Shown: piece by piece, positions 17,501 through 23,422 of the stretch | Numbering within the stretch: the first letter of the stretch is position 1 | Layout of the letters: every line of letters starts with the position of its first letter | Assembly: GCA_003427395.1 (NCBI GenBank) | Contig: BFEA01000082.1 | Location: 520,275-543,696, forward strand | DNA from: Chara braunii | Lineage: Eukaryota > Streptophyta > Charophyceae > Charales > Characeae | Reading direction: 5' to 3' | Length of the DNA stretch: 23,422 bases | Made by a program: the position numbers and the translations under genes | The notes under the pieces: generated by a model | Database searches by the model: none | What the model saw: the letters and a program-made list of their open reading frames with translations, nothing else | What the model was told of the DNA's origin: nothing

Positions 17501-18012
17501 ACTCGGCCATATTGAATTTCCTATGGACTGCTCCAATTGGCGCTTGCTCTACCAAAAGTGTGGATGCGCCACTGGGCTTTCCATTGATCCACGCAGGCTC
17601 GGCGCCCTGCTGTACAACAGAGCACTACCGGCCTGTGACCGTGGTAGCCGCTGGGCTCGCCCTTGGAAGCAGGACTGACGCGGTCTTTTCTGCTGCACGT
17701 CGAGTACCCCCTAGCCAAGTTATGGGATGTATGCAAATGGATACGGTCACAATCCAAGTAAGAAGAAACAAAAGAAAAGGGGAAGAGAGGAAAATAGAAA
17801 AAACTGGAAAAGTCGAACGTCGGATCTACGCCTCGAATCAGTTCGCCGTTTTTGCCTGGAGCGTGCTGGTGGTCCCAAGCTGCAGTTTTGCTATGACCCC
17901 TTCTTTTTTTTGTTTCATTTTTACTTTCTATTTTTGTTATTATTTTACTACTCTTATTATTGTGCCTTTTATTACGAGGGCTTGAGAGTTCCCTTCCTTT
18001 CTGTCGCTTCGA
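17501..18012. other. Unassigned; open frames without recognisable motifs
   Basis: A plus frame (17512-17985) crosses normal-looking sequence to about 17710 and then AG-rich and T-rich DNA. I see no domain and no start context that supports a gene. Confidence 0.35.
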
Positions 18013-18730
18013 GAGGAGGGCTAACGATTCAGTTACGAACTGTGGTCGCAGGCGGGCAGGTTAGGCTGGCTTGGCCTTCCACGCTTCGCTTACCGAAAAC
18101 ATGATCTGCTAAGTACTGCGCCGTGGGGCCCCAAAATGGAGGCACCTGAGGCTGCGTTGGTAGGAAGCTCATCACCTCCCATGGAAGGTTGTAAGCCCCA
18201 TCCTTACCATCGGATACGGGTATCCATTAGGGGTAGTTCCATGATCTCCTTTGAAGTGAGGGACGCGTCCGCCCGTATCCCGTTATGAGACCACTAGAAC
18301 GAGCCTGCAGTCATTTCATGTGAAAGATGAAGGGACTTAGTCTAGTGACTGATAGCAAAAAGCCGCTTGTGTTAGAGGAGGGCTACCTGTTCAATTACGA
18401 ACTGTGGTTGCAGGCGGGAAGCTTAGGCTGGCTTGGCCTTCCGCGCTTCGCTTACCAAAAACATGATCTGCTAAGTACCGCACCGTGGGTCCCTAAACTG
18501 GAAGCACTCGAGACCGCGTTGATAGGAAGCTCATCACCTCCCATGGAAGGTTATAAGCCCCCTCCTTACCATCGGACACGGGTTCCCATGAGGGGTAGTT
18601 CCATGACCTCCTTTGAAGGGAGGGACGTGTCCACCCGTATCCCGTTATGGGACCACTACGACGAGCCTGCGGTCATTTCATGCCAAAGATGAAGGGACTA
18701 GTGACTAATAGCAAAAAGTCACTTGTGTTA
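18013..18730 (+). repeat. Two tandem ~360-bp units
   Basis: Unit 1 (18013-18374) and unit 2 (18375-18730) align throughout, from GAGGAGGGCTA through TTACGAACTGTGG, AGGAAGCTCATCACCTCC and AGCAAAAAG to CTTGTGTTA. Unit 2 is an open frame (18327-18692) while unit 1 in the same frame has at least three stops. Differences fall on all three codon positions, so I see no sign of protein-level constraint. Confidence 0.9.
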
Positions 18731-18879
18731 TGACCATTGAGGTTCGGCCTCTCATTTCCTTTCTTTGCTTTATTTTATCTTATTTTATTATTTTTTGAAT
18801 TTGCAGATTGCTAAGATGATGGATTCTAAAAGTTACTTGAGTCTCTTGTTCAGAGCACGGGGATCACGGTATACGGCGG

Positions 18880-18972
18880 TCTTACAAGGAGTGAGGGAGG
18901 TGAGCCTCGGTCTTATAAGGAGTGAGGGAGGGGAGCCTCGGTTTTATAAGGAGTGAGGGAGGCGAGCCTTTG
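18880..18972 (+). repeat. 31-bp tandem repeat, three units
   Basis: Units at 18880-18910, 18911-18941 and 18942-18972 share CTTATAAGGAGTGAGGGAGG and GAGCCTCGG with few changes. Confidence 0.95.
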
Positions 18973-19473
18973 GCTACTATGCATCGTTGATTAAGCAAAG
19001 TCAATGAAGGAATGCATCGTTTCCTCCACACTTGAACACACATCTGTAAAAGTGTTTGTTCGCACTTCAGCATTTCCGAACAAAGATAATGAAACTGTGT
19101 CAGGCTTGAAACGACAATCGATGTCGAATGTATCTTGGGTAAAGCCCCTCCTTGAACACGGTAAGCCCTCACACGGTTTCCGATCAATGCTTCGCTTTCA
19201 ATTATGTTGTTTGTCATACAAACCAACCTCACACTGTTTCTGATCAACGCTTTCCTTTCATCCCACATCACGAAACACGTTCAGAATTCAAACTTTGTGT
19301 TTTACATGTCGGCCTTCGTAGCCGTACAACCCATGCAAAGGTGATCCAAATGTTGCTGATTGCAGTCCCATTGCGTTGTCATCATATGTCCTCGAAAACG
19401 ATGATTATGTATGACATGTTTACGAAACCGTGCATCTTAGCAAGACTGTTTCCGACAGCGTCTCTTACGGTCA
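18973..19473. repeat. Spacer with a 60-bp-period direct repeat
   Basis: 19167-19200 and 19227-19260 share CCTCACAC-GTTTC-GATCAA-GCTT and CTTTCA at exactly 60 bp spacing. The rest is unassigned; it lies just downstream of the minus-strand hypothetical gene and could include its 3' UTR. Confidence 0.6.
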
Positions 19474-20139
19474 CTATTTTTTTTCTACCTCATCCCAAGA
19501 TTCACGGGCGTAGAATACAAAATTATCGCAATCTACCTTCTCATTCCAGAATGCATTGCATATAGCTTCCACCAATCTACCACCTTTACCTATGCATGCT
19601 ACACAATTAACTCTATACAAATTTGCATCGTTCAAAGAAATCCGCACTGAGCAATATGACATTGGCGCTGTGCTTGTCCCGAACTCGTTCAATATCGGAT
19701 AAGTTCCGATTCTGCTCAGCAAACGTCCGCATGCTTTCACCTCGGACCTGAATTCTTCAGACCACGTGCGAGGCGATGATGTTACATACTTGCATGTTAT
19801 TGCCCCTTCTTTCTGACAACATTCGTTGTTGGAGTCGTTGGTCTCATTCAGTTCTTCATCATCATCGTCGTGGTCATACATCCAGTGAAGTTCTTTGTAG
19901 TTCGGTATGTAGGTGGCACGCATGATCTTAGAAGGTATGACGATGAGTCTTCCCCATTCCATGTCATTTGCAAAACGGAAGTCCTTTGCCCATGGACACT
20001 GTGTCATGACGATTTCCCAATCGTGTTTGCTCCAGTTCATAACTCTTCCTCGCCACGGTGGTACACTCGGCCATGGGTCGATCCGAAGAGCCTAAACTAT
20101 CCTTTCTTGCTTATACTTCCATGATGCGGTGTCGTCCAT
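19474..20139 (-). pseudogene. Hypothetical protein gene with one in-frame stop
   Basis: The minus strand has ATG at 20139-20137 in good context (A at -3, G at +4). The frame runs 15 codons (MDDTASWKYKQERIV), meets TAG at 20094-20092, then stays open for 205 codons to TAG at 19476-19474. The frame does not shift at the inner stop. The downstream part is not low-complexity: WRGRVMNW, a TQCPWAKDFRF block, an acidic DHDDDDEE linker, and a C-terminal half with VACIGKGGRLVEAICNAFW and seven or so cysteines overall. There is no signal peptide or membrane segment. I do not recognise the family. The options are a recently broken gene, a sequencing error, or a start at the ATG at 20040 giving 188 residues. 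Alternatively TTTAG at the inner stop is a 3' splice site, with the coding exon beginning after it. The neighbours are repeats, so the gene may belong to a decayed mobile element. Confidence 0.5.
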
Positions 20140-20430
20140 CTTCCAACATATGTTATTAGCTGTGAAAATCACGACGGTCAAACACACTCATTCAGGTCAA
20201 GATTACCACTCATATGACCACATTAGTGACATTACACATTCCATCTCGCCTCCATTAGTTTTTGTTTTCTTGCAGTGTCTGACTGCTCCATAGTTGTCAA
20301 GTGTTCGGAGGACCTTGACAGCAGCCGTTCTGACGAACGTCGTCCTTCATCATCATGGCGTCACGAACAACACAACAAAATAAAAAACGGCCATGTCGTG
20401 ACATAGAGTATGCCGTGCCGTCCATGTCGT
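20140..20430. other. Upstream flank of the minus-strand hypothetical gene
   Basis: Mixed sequence. On the minus strand TTTTCACAG lies about 20 bases before the ATG and could be a 3' splice site of a 5' UTR intron. No clear TATA box was identified. Confidence 0.35.
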
Positions 20431-21320
20431 CAGTCCGGGGAGACATTCGGAGAACCAGTCTATGGACCGAAACCCGATGAAAAGGCATCACCTCGCTGAG
20501 CAGCGGGGCGGGGACTATGGCACAAGGGGTGGCAGCAGACTTAGGGCCGCACTACCGTCGTCGGAGTCTTCCCGGGGACACTGCATCATGGCATCACATG
20601 CCTGCCCATGCTAACACATGGTCTGGCGTCCCGCGGACGCTGGGCGATGGTATCGTAATATCCAGAGGGCCGCGGACGTCGGATCATCCTATAGTATCAC
20701 CCGGTGGCCCGTCGAAGCCGGACCATCCTATCACGTATCCGGCGGCCCGGGGATACCAGACCGTCCCATCATATCATCCGGCGGCTCGGGGATGCCAGAC
20801 CATCCCATCATGCAGTTCGACATCCCCATCACGCCTCCCCACGTGATCGCATAGAACGGCGCCCCTCTCACGACGGAATATACCATTATATGCCGAAGCA
20901 TGCTGTTAGGTGGTATGCCTTCCCGAAGATCGTGGACGGTGGAGCACCGAACGTTTAGTCTGTTCGGGGAGACATTCGGAGAAGCAGTTTACGGGCCGGG
21001 GCCCAAGGAGCATATAGTCTTATCATATTATTCGGCGGCCCGGCGACGCTAGACCATCCCCTCATGCGGCTCGACATCCACGAGATCACACGGTACGGAG
21101 CGCTCCTCACGTGATCGCTTGGTTAGGCGAATACATGTCCCACATCCCATGGACGCTGGACCATCCTACCGTATTATTCGGCGGCCCGGGCCGCCGGATG
21201 ATCCCGTCATGCGTTTCGTCATCCCTGAAACGCTTCCCCATCTTCAGTTCGTGCGCGTCAGCGACCTCGGACCGTCGTATGGTCCAATGCCTCGGGGACG
21301 CCGGACCATCCTACTTCTAG
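20431..21320 (+). repeat. 39-bp GC-rich minisatellite in a ~529-bp higher-order repeat
   Basis: Units of 38-39 bp starting CCATCC or similar and carrying CCGGCGGCCCGGGGA run at 20684-20722, 20723-20760, 20761-20799 and a part to 20827. Related units recur near 21020-21085, 21160-21220 and 21295-21315. CGGGGAGACATTCGGAGAA occurs at about 20437 and 20966, giving the larger period. Because 39 is a multiple of three, open frames with Pro/Arg/His peptides appear here; they are not supported as genes. Confidence 0.8.
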
Positions 21321-21729
21321 CTACGACAGAATTGTCATTCATTTGTCCTCCGACGAGTAGCTTCGTTTTCTACCAAAGAAATTTATTCATCTAATTAGTG
21401 TGTTTTGGGGATTAACATACATTTTTGTATCGTAGTCGTGACACTGTGTCTTCTGCACACATGCACAACACACACATGCACACACACACAGGCTTCGGGA
21501 TACAGAGACACAGAAACACATACACATACAGACACATGGAGTTTCTTGTATACACATGCATCTATGTATACACGCATTGCTTCTAATCAATACATGTTGT
21601 AATTGTTTTCGCATTCTATCGACTTGTACAACTGTAGGCTGGCTTTACTTTATTGCACATGGAGTTTGATGTATGTTCTTTTGTTGAGGTCTTGACACTT
21701 AGTCAAGGGGTATATTGCTTCAACCACAA
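21321..21729. other. Spacer with degenerate CA-rich tract
   Basis: CACACA and TACACA words are dense at 21452-21575. Otherwise mixed AT-rich sequence without a gene. Confidence 0.6.
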
Positions 21730-22330
21730 TCGTGGCAACTAGAAACCGTAATGAAAACCATGCCAACTAGAAACCAATGCCCTCTAGAAACCTACGCCTA
21801 CTAGTAACCCAAAACCACATGAAAACCACGCCAACGAGAACCGGTTAAACGGCCCCCCATTTTTCACCTCAATTTATAAAAAAAACATAAGGTCATTTTA
21901 AGCAAACTTCATACCGATGTATAGAGTGCACTTCTTACTAACATATTATAAAAACAAAACAAAAAAACAAAAAATAAAAACATATAAAACAGCAAGCCAA
22001 AAGTGCATTTTCATAAAATTTTGGTAAAAAAACTCTCATAAAATTTTCACAATTTTCACCACTCTTCACAACACAACTTCTAATACTCCAAATGTCATCA
22101 AACTTGACAGACAGAAAGCTTGTCCAAATAAAAAAACAGGCAAAAAAAAAAAATCCAAAAAACACAAAAAAACCCTAAATTCAAGATCATTCAGGATCAT
22201 TCATCGTTACCTAGGGCCGAAAAGTGGGGGTCCCTGTTAACCGCTTATGACGCCAACTAGAAACCAATACCACTAGAGGGCATTGGTAGTATCCTAAACG
22301 CACCTGAAAACCATGCCAACTAGAGGGCGT
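21730..22330. repeat. Degenerate CCAACTAGAAACC minisatellite, interrupted by an element
   Basis: Variants of GCCAACTAGAAACC and AAAACCATGCC recur at 21737-21840 and again at 22251-22330. The gap between is filled by the inverted-repeat unit at 21842-22243. Confidence 0.75.
21842..22243. mobile_element. Non-coding TIR element in the minisatellite
   Basis: The left end CGGTTAAACGGCCCCCC-ATTTTTC and the inverted right end CGGTTAACAGGGACCCCC-ACTTTTC align with a few changes and one gap. TTAA sits near both borders (21845-21848 and 22237-22240). Either TTAA is the target duplication, or it is part of the TIR since CGG precedes it on both sides. The AT-rich interior (402 bp in all) has no gene. 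Confidence 0.65.
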
Positions 22331-22384
22331 CGTGCCATGTGCTCTTCTATTATACGCCTTTGTGCGTGGTGAATGTCCATTTTA

Positions 22385-22975
22385 TACACAACACCGTTGA
22401 TGCATATCAATTTGCAAAATCCGGCGTCAATTCTAGAGATGACTGTGTCCTTTGCCACAGTACGGACAGTCGTATACGTCTCTGCTCTAACCAGTAGAAA
22501 ATGTCACTGTTTTCTTTCCCCCATGTGTGTACTTTTTTCTAGTTTTGAAAATAGTAACGTCTAACACGTCATCCCGATGTTCGACGGTCCACGATATCTC
22601 GTCATAATTATCAAACAGATAATGAACCTGATTGTGCACTAAGCATTCTATCCTCATTTTGAGCTCTTGCCTTAGAGCATGCTCATGGGATATTCGATTT
22701 TTGAAGCGCCCAAGTGATCCGGCAAGTGTAGAGCTGTTGAACGCTTCCTGAGACGTAAGTGAGCCATTGTGAAACTCCTCTTTAGCAAGGAAGAACGAGT
22801 TGATTTTTTTATCGTTCACCTTGGCCACTGTGAAAAATGTCACAACGGTGGTGTTACAATTCAACACCCGGATTGATGCATATCAGTTTGCAAAATTCGG
22901 CGTCAATTCTAGAGATGAATGTGTCCTTTGCCACAATACGGATAGTCCTATACGTCTCTGCTCCAACCAGCTATG
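22385..22975 (+). repeat. Duplicated ~110-bp segment encoding a Cys-rich peptide
   Basis: 22395-22490 and 22869-22964 match closely at a spacing of about 474 bp; over the 87 bases from CAATTTGCAAAA/CAGTTTGCAAAA to AACCAG I count 7 differences. On the plus strand both translate to DAYQFAK-GVNSRD-CVLCH…RLCSNQ; copy 1 then stops, while copy 2 continues LCVRKLIQRG… to a stop at 23028-23030. The spacing C-x2-C-x9-C-x4-C in copy 2 resembles a small zinc-binding motif. Three of the seven changes are silent, so constraint is not shown. Confidence 0.7.
22487..22879 (-). other. Possible coding remnant between the duplicated segments
   Basis: A minus frame of about 130 codons without ATG runs from a TGA just above 22879 to TAG at 22489-22487. 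Its composition is ordinary (…LAGSLGRFKNRISHEHALRQELKMRIECLVHNQVHYLFDNYDE, quoted here as HEHALRQELK and NQVHYLFDNYDE). It may be an exon or element fragment. I do not recognise it and the opposite strand is also partly open. Confidence 0.3.
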
Positions 22976-22991
22976 TGTCCGAAAGTTGATT

Positions 22992-23040
22992 CAACGGGGG
23001 GTTCGAGTTGAACGGATCAACTCCCGTTGAACCCCCGTTG
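22992..23040. repeat. Nested perfect-stem hairpin
   Basis: CAACGGGGG(G)TTC at 22992-23004 pairs with GAACCCCCGTTG at 23029-23040 with one unpaired G, and inside it GAGTTG pairs with CAACTC. Almost all 49 bases are in stems. Confidence 0.85.
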
Positions 23041-23048
23041 CAACTTAG

Positions 23049-23253
23049 ACCGGGGTACAACTCGGCCCGCGAAAATTGTTTTCGGCGGCAACAAAATTGT
23101 AAAAAATAAAAATAAAAAATGGAGGTGTAGATTTTTTTGCTCTCTACATCCCCATATTTTTTTTAAAATTTTTTTAGCATCTAAATTATTTTAAAAAAAT
23201 CAAAAACCGACGGACTCAAAACACAGAGATTTTTTTTTTCAGTTTTTTTGATG

Positions 23254-23304
<51 letters not shown>

Positions 23305-23363
23305 GGGGGATGGGGCAGGCTACCAACTCAGACAAACACACACACACACAAACCGGGGTACAA

Positions 23364-23366
<3 letters not shown>
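23049..23366. repeat. Segment between 15-bp direct repeats ACCGGGGTACAACTC
   Basis: The 15-mer occurs at 23049-23063 and 23352-23366. Between them lie a copy of the AT-rich hairpin repeat (23098-23163), a T/A-rich stretch, (GATT)n at 23254-23302 and a CA run just before the second copy. The repeat length fits a LINE-type target duplication, but a simple tandem origin is equally possible. Confidence 0.6.

Positions 23367-23422
<56 letters not shown>
23363..23422. repeat. (CT)n microsatellite reaching the window end
   Basis: CT repeats with one TTT interruption at about 23380 run to the last base. Confidence 0.97.

Noticed and set aside
20517-21394. Pro/Arg/His-rich plus frames
   Set aside because: They follow a 39-bp minisatellite whose unit is a multiple of three, which keeps all frames open.

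Overview
The window reads as nuclear DNA of a plant-lineage eukaryote, and the repeat-heavy style suggests a large charophyte-like green algal genome (Chara type). That assignment is an inference: it rests on an apparent 3' splice site, a U6 snRNA-derived copy closest to the plant form, a tRNA-headed SINE-like element, long GA/CT/CA microsatellites, nested non-autonomous DNA transposons and one assembly gap (11760-11983). Nothing looks bacterial: there are no operons, ribosome binding sites or CRISPR arrays.

Layout. Positions 1-3774 hold an apparent intron end followed by one very long exon for a lysine/glutamate-rich, probably nuclear protein; this is the only convincing long gene. From about 3.8 to 12.6 kb the sequence is intergenic and built from repeats: a dispersed ~115-130 bp family (copies at 4955, 5973, 11041 and 11389), hairpin-rich segments, a 1 kb unit with 23-bp inverted ends (5633-6642), a reverse transcriptase fragment (6786-7181, minus), a U6 retropseudogene (8569-8672, minus), a 206-bp MITE with TTAA borders (9319-9524), a tRNA-derived SINE-like element (9893-10073) and a TIR element inserted into one copy of the dispersed family (11551-12477). 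From 13.2 to 15.5 kb there is degenerate GATGGN/CCATCN sequence that switches strand, then a CTT-rich block duplicated at 341 bp.

The clearest structure is at 15832-17345: a hAT-like non-autonomous element into which a second member of the same family (16364-17117) has inserted, leaving a perfect 8-bp target duplication. Tandem arrays follow with units of 32, about 360 and 31 bp. A minus-strand hypothetical gene with an in-frame TAG lies at 19474-20139. It is followed by a 39-bp minisatellite inside a ~529-bp higher-order repeat, an element inserted in a minisatellite (21842-22243), and a duplicated segment whose translation carries a Cys-rich motif (22385-22975).

The genes do not form a pathway. 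I found no new multi-gene system. The value lies in the nested transposon histories, the retroposed small RNA copies and two unrecognised protein-coding candidates.
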